Below, in pieces: positions 1-7,857 of a DNA stretch of 64,000 nt; the stretch's first letter is position 1; each line of letters starts with the position of its first letter. The notes below the pieces were generated by a model. That model was not told where the DNA came from. It worked only from the letters and a program-made list of their open reading frames with translations, and searched no databases. A program made the position numbers and the translations under genes. This stretch comes from Alphaproteobacteria bacterium (GTDB lineage: Bacteria > Pseudomonadota > Alphaproteobacteria > UBA6615): positions 62,001 through 126,000 of the forward strand of contig JAKUPN010000003.1 in NCBI GenBank assembly GCA_022449545.1. Reading direction: 5' to 3'.

Positions 1-605
1 AGTAAAAAATGTAATGAAAAGAACCGATTTAGTGTTGGGTTCTCCACTGCAAAGCCTCCCCACAACCATGTAACTATTGAATCACCAACTAAAGGGATTG
101 CAGAAAAAAGGTTAGTTATAACAGTCGCTCCCCAGAAACTCATTTGTCCCCATGGTAAAACATAGCCCATAAAAGCCGTGGCCATCATCAGCACAAGTAT
201 GAGAACACCGAAAATCCAGAGCAACTCACGTGGGTTCTTATAAGATCCGTAATAAAGACCACGGAATATGTGGATATAAACAGCAATAAAGAAAAAAGTG
301 GCACCATTTGCATGAAGATATCTCAGCAACCATCCATAGTTAACATCACGCATTATTCGTTCAACTGAATCGAATGCGAAATCTACATGAGGGGTATACT
401 GCATAGAAAGAAAAATGCCCGTGAATATCATTAATACTAGCATAAAAGTCAGAATGGCTCCAAAGTTCCACCAATAATTGAAGTTTTTAGGGGCCGGATA
501 TTCTCCATATTCCTTCTGCATATAAGAAAAGACTGGCAAACGACTATCTATCCAGTTAACCAATCCCCTACCAGTTGATGACTTATTGCTTTTGTTTGCA
601 CTCAT
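1..605 (-). CDS. petB: Cytochrome b of the bc1 complex, N-terminal part (cut by window edge)
   Basis: Membrane subunit of ubiquinol:cytochrome c reductase (complex III), which carries both b hemes and the quinone sites. About 201 residues are visible, read leftwards from the ATG at 603-605; the rest lies beyond base 1. The N-terminus leads into NYWWNFGA, and heme-ligand histidines are visible in RYLHANG and VYIHIFRG, with a third in FFSLHFLL just before the edge. [12 protein letters not shown] also matches the family. The start lies 13 bases after the petA stop, so the two are one transcript, and cytochrome c1 is expected next beyond the edge. Identity is secure; only completeness is unknown. 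Confidence 0.96.
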   Translation of the reverse strand, partial: MSANKSNKSSTGRGLVNWIDSRLPVFSYMQKEYGEYPAPKNFNYWWNFGAILTFMLVLMIFTGIFLSMQYTPHVDFAFDSVERIMRDVNYGWLLRYLHANGATFFFIAVYIHIFRGLYYGSYKNPRELLWIFGVLILVLMMATAFMGYVLPWGQMSFWGATVITNLFSAIPLVGDSIVTWLWGGFAVENPTLNRFFSLHFL

Positions 606-618
606 CTGAACTTATGCC

Positions 619-1161
619 TCAACCAATTTTAATTGTATTGTCATCCAAAAACTTATACTCAGGAACCGCTAAATTTTCAGGAGCAGGTCCCTTACGAATT
701 CTGCCAGAAGTATCGTAATGAGAACCGTGACAAGGACAGAACCAACCATTCCATTCTCCACGGGCCTCTGTAGAGCCCTGTCCAAGTGGAACACAGCCCA
801 AATGAGTACAAACCCCAACTACTACCAACCATTCTGGTCTTAAAACTCGACTTTCATCTGATTCAGGATGAGGTAAATCAGAGGGTGTTTCCGAGGCTAG
901 TTTAATTTCTTGCTCGGTTCTTCTTCGTACAAAAACAGGCTTTCCTCGCCAAATTACAGTGATGGCCTGTCCGGGCTCAATCGGAGACAAATCTACTTCG
1001 GTCGATGAAAGGGCTAAAACATCTGCAGAGGGATTCATCGAATCTATAAATGGCCAAAGCGATAATGCAGCTCCTACTCCAGCAAACACGCCAGTACCAA
1101 TGTACAGAAAATCCCTTCGGTTTCCTTGCTTGCCTACTGGCTCACTATCTTGGTCTGTCAT
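619..1161 (-). CDS. petA: Rieske iron-sulfur subunit of the bc1 complex
   Basis: Carries the [2Fe-2S] cluster that moves electrons from ubiquinol to cytochrome c1 at the periplasmic face. The 180-residue protein has a twin-arginine-like start (NRRDFL, residues 14-19), one membrane anchor at about 20-40, then the two Rieske boxes: CTHLGC (118-123) and CPCHGSH (142-148), giving the two Cys and two His cluster ligands plus the disulfide pair. Length is normal for alphaproteobacteria. It is the first gene of the petABC operon; a probable promoter lies at 1241-1270. Confidence 0.98.
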   Translation of the reverse strand: MTDQDSEPVGKQGNRRDFLYIGTGVFAGVGAALSLWPFIDSMNPSADVLALSSTEVDLSPIEPGQAITVIWRGKPVFVRRRTEQEIKLASETPSDLPHPESDESRVLRPEWLVVVGVCTHLGCVPLGQGSTEARGEWNGWFCPCHGSHYDTSGRIRKGPAPENLAVPEYKFLDDNTIKIG

Positions 1162-1236
1162 GGAAGATTTCTCTTTCTAATAATTACAGCCAAATTGCCT
1201 GGGCTTTAAAAGTTCATCATATTTGTAAATCGCATG

Positions 1237-1270
1237 TGCGGCTATAAAACAATGTGACACCGTGCCGCAA
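1237..1270 (-). promoter_or_regulatory. Probable pet operon promoter bracketed by an inverted repeat
   Basis: Read on the minus strand there is a -35-like TTGCGG (1265-1270), an 18-base spacer and a -10-like TATAGC (1241-1246), which would start transcription near 1234, about 70 bases before petA. The same segment is flanked by a perfect 6-bp inverted repeat: TGCGGC at 1237-1242 and GCCGCA at 1264-1269, overlapping both promoter boxes. This could be an operator for a dimeric regulator. Boxes and repeat are seen; promoter and operator roles are inference. Confidence 0.45.
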
Positions 1271-1319
1271 TGGGAGCTATACGGAAGCAAGCATAAGATA
1301 AATTAAATTACAAACAAAA

Positions 1320-1337
1320 CTCAGCTTACTGGCTGAG
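1320..1337 (-). terminator. Terminator-like hairpin, minus strand
   Basis: A perfect 6-bp stem (CTCAGC at 1320-1325, GCTGAG at 1332-1337) has a 6-base loop. Read on the minus strand it is followed by a T-rich run (TTTTGTTTGT). It would stop leftward transcription entering the pet promoter region, but no minus-strand gene ends just upstream; trmL lies there on the other strand. It might end antisense transcription or a short leader RNA. The stem is short, so confidence is low. Confidence 0.35.
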
Positions 1338-1432
1338 GGGCGCTTTAAGCATATACACAAATATACCATGATTTGCCAAGTCTAGTCAGAAGCATAGTTA
1401 TTTATTTCGTATTAACTATAGTCAGGGGAAAA

Positions 1433-1894
1433 ATGCGACTTGCCTTATTTGAACCGGACATTCCACAAAATACAGGCACCATCCTGCGCATGGCCGCCTG
1501 CCTGGGGGTTCCTGTAGACTTAATCGAACCGGCTGGGTTTATTATTAATAATAAACTAATGAAAAGAGCAGGAATGGATTACTTAAACCATGCTGACCTG
1601 ACAAGGCATAAATCATGGAAATCTTACTCTGAGCAGCGCCAAGAAAATAAACGTATCATTTTACTCACAACCAGAGCGAAAATTAGCTACATTAATTTTA
1701 AGTTTAACCCTGACGATACTTTACTACTAGGAAGAGAAACGAGCGGCGTGCCTTCCGAGATTCATGACTTTGTTGACGCCAGTTTAAAAATACCCATGCA
1801 AGAGCACATGCGATCCCTAAATGTTGCTATAGCAGCAGCAATTGTACTAGGCGATGCATTAAAGCAAACAAACCAATTACCGGAATTTAACTAA
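1433..1894 (+). CDS. trmL: tRNA (cytidine/uridine(34)-2'-O)-methyltransferase TrmL
   Basis: SPOUT-family enzyme that methylates the ribose of wobble base 34 in leucine tRNAs using S-adenosylmethionine. The 153-residue protein matches the family's usual length (about 155). Visible motifs are the start RLALFEPDIPQNTG, the knot-forming LGRETSGVP (near 103-111), and NVAIAAAIVLGDAL near the C-terminus. I start at the ATG at 1433, preceded by AGGGG; an in-frame ATG 60 bases upstream adds residues not expected in the family. Its TAA stop directly abuts the hemF ATG, so the pair is translationally linked. Confidence 0.95.
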   Translation: MRLALFEPDIPQNTGTILRMAACLGVPVDLIEPAGFIINNKLMKRAGMDYLNHADLTRHKSWKSYSEQRQENKRIILLTTRAKISYINFKFNPDDTLLLGRETSGVPSEIHDFVDASLKIPMQEHMRSLNVAIAAAIVLGDALKQTNQLPEFN

Positions 1895-2770
1895 ATGTCT
1901 AAAAGCTCAAATGAGTCTGTTAGCGAACAAAAAAAATTGGATGTAACGAAATGGTTTGAGTCTTTAAGAGACCAAATTTGTATTTCTTTTGAAACATTGG
2001 AGAACGAGCATGTTGGCCCTTTCTCTGAAAAACCAGCAGGACGATTTGAGAGGACAGAGTGGAATCGCCCTGATCAGGCCGGAGATGGAGGGGGAGGCAT
2101 CATATCTCTCATGAGAGGACGTGTATTCGAAAAGGTGGGAGTGAATATATCAGTAGTCAAAGGAATATTTTCTGACGAGCTCAAGGAAAAGATAAAAGGA
2201 GCGAACAAAAATAAATATTTTTGGGCCGCCGGTATATCTGTTGTGGCTCATCCTTTATCTCCACTTGTTCCCGCTGCCCATATGAATACTCGTCATATTA
2301 TAACTTCAGAAAGCTGGTTCGGCGGCGGAGCTGACCTTACTCCATATTATCCGGATCAATTCGATACAAAATCTTTTCACTTAGCACTTAAAAATGCCTG
2401 TGATAAATATAATGAAGAGTATTATCCAAAATTCAAGAAATGGTGCGATGATTATTTCTTTTTACCACACAGAAACGAGCCGAGAGGTGTTGGTGGTATA
2501 TTTTATGATGAATTGAATACCCAAAATTGGGATCACGATTTTGCGTTTACCCGTGAAGTAGGAAAAACATTTCTTAAATCATACAGCCTAATAGTATCTG
2601 AGCGTAAGAATAAACCATGGACAAAAGAACAACGCGATTACCAACTAGAACGACGCGGTAGATATGTCGAGTTCAATTTATTGCATGATCGTGGAACTCA
2701 ATTTGGCCTTAAAACAGGAGGGAACTTAGAGGCAATATTTATGTCCCTTCCTCCCACTGTAAGTTGGTGA
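1895..2770 (+). CDS. hemF: Oxygen-dependent coproporphyrinogen III oxidase
   Basis: Cytoplasmic heme-synthesis enzyme that oxidatively decarboxylates coproporphyrinogen III to protoporphyrinogen IX, using O2. At 291 residues it is full length. Family signatures are in order: AAHMNTRH, GGGADLTPYY, EPRGVGGIFYD, then RGRYVEFN and FGLKTGGNLEAI near the C-terminus. The start ATG immediately follows the trmL stop. Need for O2 supports an aerobic lifestyle, in line with the bc1 operon nearby. It converges on cca with a 20-base gap. Confidence 0.98.
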   Translation: MSKSSNESVSEQKKLDVTKWFESLRDQICISFETLENEHVGPFSEKPAGRFERTEWNRPDQAGDGGGGIISLMRGRVFEKVGVNISVVKGIFSDELKEKIKGANKNKYFWAAGISVVAHPLSPLVPAAHMNTRHIITSESWFGGGADLTPYYPDQFDTKSFHLALKNACDKYNEEYYPKFKKWCDDYFFLPHRNEPRGVGGIFYDELNTQNWDHDFAFTREVGKTFLKSYSLIVSERKNKPWTKEQRDYQLERRGRYVEFNLLHDRGTQFGLKTGGNLEAIFMSLPPTVSW

Positions 2771-2790
2771 TCAATAGTTATCAGTTTTTT

Positions 2791-4056
2791 TTATTCAATA
2801 TTAACGAGATCATTTAATTTTTTTAAACATGCTTCTCTGCCATCATTAAAGCCCCTAGACACCCACCAGCTTTCTAATTGATTTAGCACATTTCCCAAAA
2901 ACGGCCCTTCAGGTATTCCAAGTGCCACACAATCACTTCCTGCAACAGGCAGAGAAGGCCTCTCCCAAGCATCAACTAAATTGTAAAGTTGTTTCCATTG
3001 ATCTTGAACCTCCTTTTCGTCAGTTGAAAAAAGAGAACTGTATTGAGCCCACTCTAATAAGACCACATCCTTACAAAAAGACGGCCCACATCTATATAAA
3101 GTCTCAAGGACCTTTTTCTTGCTAGTATTAATATTCAGCTTAGGTTTCTGATTAAAAATTTTAGATAATCGTAATTTATCGGAATTAGATAGGCGAAAAC
3201 GCTCTGATATAGCTTCAGCTCCAGGCCCATCAGTAACAATACAGGATGCCATTCGCCTTAAAGGGTCACAATCATTCACTATTTTTTCTACATTTACCAT
3301 AGAAAAAAGCCTCTTGATTTCAATGGCTTCTGGAAGAATCTGATTTAAAATTCCATTGTCGAACATTAGAAGCATTGCTTGGGAAGCACTGTCCGCTATG
3401 AATAACTTCAATAACTCATCACGCACTCTTTCCGCAGATAGATACCTCAATGAACCTGCCATCTTCCTACAAGCCTCTAGGGCCTCTCTGTCAGGCGGCA
3501 GTGAGGAAAACTCGCTATGAAACCTAAAAAACCTCAGTAATCTAAGAACATCTTCCTCAATTCTTTTTTGAGCCCTACCAATAAAACGCACTTTTCCGTC
3601 TCTGAGGTCCTTGAGCCCTCCAACAGGATCGTAGATTGCTCCAGAAGCATCTGCAAAGATTGCATTTATGGTAAAATCCCGTCTCTTCGCATCTTCTGTC
3701 CAGTCTTCAGTGTGTGATACCCTCGCTCTTCTTCCATCTGTTTTCACATCAACTCTTAATGAGGTGATTTCATAAGACCTATTGTCAATTATAGTAGATA
3801 CCGTTCCATGCTCTATACCAGATAAAAAGACCTTTAAGCCAGCTTCTTTAAGAAGCTTTATCACTTCATCAGGTTTATGCAAGGTCGCTATATCTAAATC
3901 ATTAACTGGCTTTTTGGCCAGAGAGTTCCTAACACAGCCACCTACAAATAGCGCAAATTTCTGTTCTATCTCCCCTGACTGAAGGATCTCCATAATCTTT
4001 ATTGCTGATGGTTCAACCATCCATTCTTGTGGACTTATTTGCTCAACAGAATCCAT
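2791..4056 (-). CDS. cca: CCA tRNA nucleotidyltransferase / poly(A) polymerase family
   Basis: Adds or repairs the CCA end of tRNAs; some relatives polyadenylate RNA. The class II nucleotidyltransferase head is clear: GGCVRNSL followed by NDLDIAT (catalytic Asp pair), then RRDFTINAI and the RVRDEL helix of the neck domain. The 421-residue length fits alphaproteobacterial members. I start at the ATG at 4056; an in-frame GTG at 4065 is the alternative. It lies behind the NUDIX and DUF1285 genes with very short gaps, an arrangement common in alphaproteobacteria and probably one operon. Confidence 0.95.
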   Translation of the reverse strand: MDSVEQISPQEWMVEPSAIKIMEILQSGEIEQKFALFVGGCVRNSLAKKPVNDLDIATLHKPDEVIKLLKEAGLKVFLSGIEHGTVSTIIDNRSYEITSLRVDVKTDGRRARVSHTEDWTEDAKRRDFTINAIFADASGAIYDPVGGLKDLRDGKVRFIGRAQKRIEEDVLRLLRFFRFHSEFSSLPPDREALEACRKMAGSLRYLSAERVRDELLKLFIADSASQAMLLMFDNGILNQILPEAIEIKRLFSMVNVEKIVNDCDPLRRMASCIVTDGPGAEAISERFRLSNSDKLRLSKIFNQKPKLNINTSKKKVLETLYRCGPSFCKDVVLLEWAQYSSLFSTDEKEVQDQWKQLYNLVDAWERPSLPVAGSDCVALGIPEGPFLGNVLNQLESWWVSRGFNDGREACLKKLNDLVNIE

Positions 4057-4071
4057 AATTTGCACACCACT

Positions 4072-4776
4072 CTAGTCTTTAATAATTTTGCCCAAAGTGT
4101 TCTGACCCTCTAAAATCTGATAAAGATTAACAAGCATACCTGCTGTTGCGCCCCAAATATATTGGTTTTGGTAGGGCAGCACATAAAAATAGCTCATTGC
4201 TCCATAAAACACCCGTCCTTGCCTATGATGATTTTTAGGATCAAGAATGAACGATAATGGAACCTCAAATACTTCCTCAACTTCTTTAGGATTAATTTTT
4301 AATTCAAATCCGTTGCTTATAAAGCCAACTATTGGAAACACCACAAAGCCTGTGCGAACTTGATACGTATCCATTTCGCCAATTATATCAATATAATCAG
4401 GCTTAACTCCTATTTCCTCTTCTACCTCACGTAATGCTGCCATAGTAGGAGTGGAATCGTAAGACTCAATGCGTCCACCGGGGAAACTTATCTGTCCTGC
4501 ATGCTTAGAAAGGCTCATTGATCTACGAGTCAATAAAACTGAATATCCATTTTCTCTTTCCACAAGGGGCACTAGTACTGCAGCAGGCACTAAGGTTTCT
4601 GTGGACATTTCCTTATTATTAGCAAAATAAGTACTTCCTTTGATAGAAGCGTCGTCATTCACATAACTATTATCCCCATTTGTCCTTCCTCTCGATCCGT
4701 CAAGACCACTTAGAACTCGGTTTTCTTTTGAGGTCTTGGAAAACCTACTAATTAATTGTTCTCTGGTTAACTTCAT
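4072..4776 (-). CDS. NUDIX hydrolase, CoA pyrophosphatase-like
   Basis: Likely hydrolyses the pyrophosphate bond of CoA or related CoA species. It shows the family signature LLTRRS...HAGQISFPGG directly before the NUDIX box, whose core REVEEEIG supplies the metal-binding glutamates. The protein is 234 residues from the ATG at 4776 (MKLTREQL), 4 bases after the DUF1285 stop; upstream in-frame codons overlap DUF1285 and look artificial. Residues about 30-65 are a Ser/Asn-rich stretch of low complexity. Substrate specificity is inferred from family motifs only. Confidence 0.88.
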   Translation of the reverse strand: MKLTREQLISRFSKTSKENRVLSGLDGSRGRTNGDNSYVNDDASIKGSTYFANNKEMSTETLVPAAVLVPLVERENGYSVLLTRRSMSLSKHAGQISFPGGRIESYDSTPTMAALREVEEEIGVKPDYIDIIGEMDTYQVRTGFVVFPIVGFISNGFELKINPKEVEEVFEVPLSFILDPKNHHRQGRVFYGAMSYFYVLPYQNQYIWGATAGMLVNLYQILEGQNTLGKIIKD

Positions 4777-4780
4777 TCGA

Positions 4781-5350
4781 CTAATTATTAACCTCTTCTT
4801 CAGCTTCCGCCAACTCAAAGAATACGCCTGAACTCCATACACCTAGGATATTATCCTTACTTCTGTAAACTGCTAAATCTGCTAATTGGTAATACACTGG
4901 ACGAGACATCAAAGCATAAAGGCCGTTTCGTATATGTATATAAGGTGAAGGTTTTCCAGAAATCTGTTCTGTTTCAATCCAAATATTGTGCTCATAACTC
5001 GCCGTAACAGTTTCTCCGATATTTGTTTTGAAGTTAAGTTTTTGGCTTTTACCATTCCCAGATATGTCTAGACCAATTGCCACAAAAGGAACATCTTCAA
5101 CATCAATACGGCCTTTTTGAACAGGGGTCTCTAACCAATAATCACCTTCTTCATCGCGTTTCAACACTGATGCAAACAATTTAACAATTTCTGGTCTTCG
5201 GATCTCCGATCCAAGGTAATACCATTTCCCACTGCGGCCAATTCGTATATTAAAATGACCACAATCTATAGGCTCTCTTTTAATGTCGGCCTTTTTTTCT
5301 TGTTGAACCTGCTTGGCAATTTCAATTGGATTATTTGAGTTAGTGTTCAT
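4781..5350 (-). CDS. DUF1285 family protein
   Basis: Conserved alphaproteobacterial/gammaproteobacterial protein of unknown function, about 189 residues, no signal peptide or membrane segment. The recognisable core runs from CGHFNIRIGRSGKWYYLGS through LFASVLKRDEEGDYWLETP to the C-terminal region. It sits directly upstream of the NUDIX and cca genes, a conserved arrangement hinting at a link with nucleotide or RNA metabolism, but no activity can be read from the sequence. The N-terminal 25 residues are charged and variable. Confidence 0.88.
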   Translation of the reverse strand: MNTNSNNPIEIAKQVQQEKKADIKREPIDCGHFNIRIGRSGKWYYLGSEIRRPEIVKLFASVLKRDEEGDYWLETPVQKGRIDVEDVPFVAIGLDISGNGKSQKLNFKTNIGETVTASYEHNIWIETEQISGKPSPYIHIRNGLYALMSRPVYYQLADLAVYRSKDNILGVWSSGVFFELAEAEEEVNN

Positions 5351-5395
5351 AATTACTTTTTTTTGGGCAATATTTTAGGGGGTTCAATTAGAAAT

Positions 5396-5956
5396 TTAAA
5401 AAGATGAATTTGGTTCTTTTAAAAACTCGATTTCTTCAAGAGTACTATTTCTTCCTAATACTTCGTTACGATGAGGGAAACGACCAAATCTAGCAATAAT
5501 ATAACGATGTCTGACAGCCGCATCATAATTATCTTTATTAAAGTCAATGCCGTTATCGAGGGTCTTCTTTACCAGTTCGACACATTGATCTTGATCTTCC
5601 AACGATTCACTGTGCATAAGAGGCAAATACATAAAAGCGCGCTTGTAGTCATTAAGAAAGTCATCATAAGACTTATATAAAGCCTGTTTGGTTATATCCA
5701 AACAATATGCATCAGCAGACCAAGACATAGGAGAATTTCTAAATAAATTACGGGAGAACTGATCGATTAAAATAATTAAAGCGAGAGTAGAATTAGGACT
5801 TTGAGCCCAGTGGTCTAAATCACCCCTACGGGCTTTATGAGTTATCTCTAAGTACCGTCGACGAATTTCTTCATCAAATTCATTAGTCTTTCCAAACCAC
5901 TGCTCTTGGCTATTTTCTTGAAACCAAAAATATAATATTTCAGAAGGTTTAATCAT
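5396..5956 (-). CDS. DUF924 family protein
   Basis: Soluble alpha-helical protein of about 186 residues, resembling TPR-like DUF924 proteins of unknown role. Signatures: ILYFWFQEN...QWFGK at the N-terminus, LIILIDQFSRNLFR in the centre, and RFGRFPHRNEVLGR near the end. I start at the ATG at 5956; a TTG at 5962 is possible. A 45-base gap separates it from DUF1285 downstream. The 111-base gap to chaC is very AT-rich and should hold divergent promoters, though I cannot name boxes with confidence. Confidence 0.9.
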   Translation of the reverse strand: MIKPSEILYFWFQENSQEQWFGKTNEFDEEIRRRYLEITHKARRGDLDHWAQSPNSTLALIILIDQFSRNLFRNSPMSWSADAYCLDITKQALYKSYDDFLNDYKRAFMYLPLMHSESLEDQDQCVELVKKTLDNGIDFNKDNYDAAVRHRYIIARFGRFPHRNEVLGRNSTLEEIEFLKEPNSSF

Positions 5957-6073
5957 TTTCAAATTATAAAACTTTTCTGCAATGCTAAATCGACTGTGTT
6001 ATTTTATAATTAAGTTCGCTTTAGAATTGTTTATATTAAAAATAAAATCAGCTAGGCAAATTATCTAGATATC

Positions 6074-6760
6074 ATGCTAAACAGAGACTCAATACGTGAT
6101 GGAGTAGTTTATAAACTTCTTAAAAAAAACCAACATATCACTAAAACGATACCACAAACACCTGAAGAAAGGTCAGAATCTCTCAAAAATACCCTAAAAG
6201 AAAGACCCGCTGATTCCACAAGAGAAGGTGTTTGGGTTTTTGCCTACGGATCACTCTTATGGAATCCTGCCTTTCTATATGTAGAGAGATTAAGAGGACA
6301 GATATACGGATATCATAGATCCTACTGCATCTGGGCGCACCTAGGACGAGGAAGTCCAGAAAACCCGGGGTTAATGCTAGCTTTAGACAGAGGTGGCTCC
6401 TGCTGCGGCGCAGCTTACCGTATTGCCCCCGAAAAGATTGAAGAAGAACTAACTATACTTTGGTCACGCGAAATGGCCTTGAAAACTTATAGACCTGCGT
6501 GGGTAAAAATTCACACAAATAAAGGACTTAAAATAGGTATTACTTTCATCATCAATCGGAAAGACCAGCGTTATGCTGGCAGGGTTTCACCTAATTTGAT
6601 AGCTAAGCATCTTGCCACTGCCAAGGGATCATTAGGCACCTCACTTGAATACCTTGAAAAAGCACTAACTAGTCTAGAAGAATTAGAAATTAGAGATTCT
6701 ACATTAATTAACCTAAAACAGAGAGTGGTTTTGTTGCAAAACTCTATCTCTAAGGAATAA
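6074..6760 (+). CDS. chaC: Glutathione-specific gamma-glutamylcyclotransferase (ChaC family)
   Basis: Degrades glutathione to 5-oxoproline and Cys-Gly in the cytoplasm. The fold marker FAYGSLLWNP (about residues 57-66) is followed by the conserved GYHRSYCIW and the catalytic-type glutamate in LWSREM. 228 residues, near the family norm, with an N-terminal extension of about 50 residues rich in Lys and Glu. With gshA at 50565-51932 the window holds both synthesis and breakdown of glutathione. Its stop lies 4 bases from the 3' end of the convergent tRNA-Gln gene. Confidence 0.93.
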   Translation: MLNRDSIRDGVVYKLLKKNQHITKTIPQTPEERSESLKNTLKERPADSTREGVWVFAYGSLLWNPAFLYVERLRGQIYGYHRSYCIWAHLGRGSPENPGLMLALDRGGSCCGAAYRIAPEKIEEELTILWSREMALKTYRPAWVKIHTNKGLKIGITFIINRKDQRYAGRVSPNLIAKHLATAKGSLGTSLEYLEKALTSLEELEIRDSTLINLKQRVVLLQNSISKE

Positions 6761-6764
6761 AAAA

Positions 6765-6839
6765 TGGCTGGGGCGGCAGGATTCGAACCTGCGGTACACG
6801 GGATCAAAACCCGATGCCTTACCACTTGGCTACGCCCCA
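6765..6839 (-). tRNA. tRNA-Gln (anticodon UUG)
   Basis: A 75-base gene with the CCA end encoded. The acceptor stem is TGGGGCG paired with CGCCCCA, the discriminator is G, the anticodon loop TTTTGAT reads TTG, and the T-loop is TTCGAAT within a perfect GCAGG/CCTGC stem. A TTGACA hexamer lies upstream at 6904-6909 on the minus strand, but no good -10 box sits at the right spacing. It lies tail to tail with chaC. Confidence 0.97.
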
Positions 6840-6931
6840 ATCATTACAAAAATATATTTTATACTTCCTAATATCGCTCTTTGATGGTTTTCTGCAAGCC
6901 CTGTGTCAAAGGTTCGCAAATGTAATTAAAA

Positions 6932-7822
6932 TTATACATGCTTTGAGTTTAGTTTAGTAGTTGTTACCCACCAATCAAGATTATTACTTTTTATGGTTTC
7001 AGCAGCATTTTCAGCGCTTTCATGATCAGCAAATAACCCAAAACATGTAGCCCCACTACCGGACAATCTTTCAAGCATACACCCATCAGAAGAATTCAGT
7101 TTAAATAACACTTCAGATATTATTGGACATAACGAGATAGCAGGATCTGTTAGATCGTTTCTTAATTTTTTAATTTGTCTGATGAATTCATATGAATCAT
7201 CAGACCACGAACCAGGGATATCGACACTTTGATTTATTTGAACATTTTTCCTAAAAACTGAGAACACCTCAGCTGTCAATAACGTTTCAAGTGGATTAAC
7301 TAAAACTGCGCTTAAGTTATGAGGCACTTTAAGAGATAGCAAATCATCCCCTATTCCTCTTACCCTGGATGGCTTGCTTTCCAAGCAAACGTAAAGATCA
7401 GATCCCAAGTCCTGAGCAAGGTTTCGTTTTAAATCATCACAAATATCAACTCGCCATAACTTTCCCAAGGCCCGGATCACAGCTGCGGCATCAGCCGTCC
7501 CTCCACCCAGACCACTAGCAACAGGTAAATTTTTTTCAACAATTATTTTTGCCCCTAATTTATTTTTGGTCAAAATAGCCAGCTTTTGAGCTGCTTTATA
7601 AACATAGTCATCTTGGACAGAAGGTAGGTTGGCACTCATGGGGCCATATCTATCTAATGTTATATTTTTTTGAGGGGAAACAAAAACCTGGTCTGCACAA
7701 TCAGAAAACGTAATTAAGCTATCAATTGAATGCATTCCATTATTAAGTTTTTTCTCTACATGAAGATATAAATTAATTTTGGCTGGCGCCAATTCCAATA
7801 TTGGCATATCACTGCTGGACAT
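6932..7822 (-). CDS. ispE: 4-(cytidine 5'-diphospho)-2-C-methyl-D-erythritol kinase
   Basis: GHMP-family kinase that phosphorylates CDP-methylerythritol in the MEP isoprenoid pathway; ispH of the same pathway is at 33816. The 296-residue protein begins with the typical LAPAKINLYLHV and has the ATP-binding loop PVASGLGGGTADAAAV near residue 100, then a C-terminal SGSGATCFGLF loop. I start at the ATG at 7822, preceded by AGAAGAAGA; a TTG seven codons earlier is less likely. It follows the TPR gene by 35 bases, a common alphaproteobacterial pairing. Confidence 0.96.
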   Translation of the reverse strand: MSSSDMPILELAPAKINLYLHVEKKLNNGMHSIDSLITFSDCADQVFVSPQKNITLDRYGPMSANLPSVQDDYVYKAAQKLAILTKNKLGAKIIVEKNLPVASGLGGGTADAAAVIRALGKLWRVDICDDLKRNLAQDLGSDLYVCLESKPSRVRGIGDDLLSLKVPHNLSAVLVNPLETLLTAEVFSVFRKNVQINQSVDIPGSWSDDSYEFIRQIKKLRNDLTDPAISLCPIISEVLFKLNSSDGCMLERLSGSGATCFGLFADHESAENAAETIKSNNLDWWVTTTKLNSKHV

Positions 7823-7857
7823 GATTCTTCTTCTGAACCACAAATATATTTAAATCC

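Noticed and set aside
6571-6840. Minus-strand open frame reading through the end of chaC and the tRNA
   Set aside because: Its N-terminal residues are the translated tRNA-Gln (SNPAAPA pattern), and the rest is the reverse of chaC; a shadow frame.
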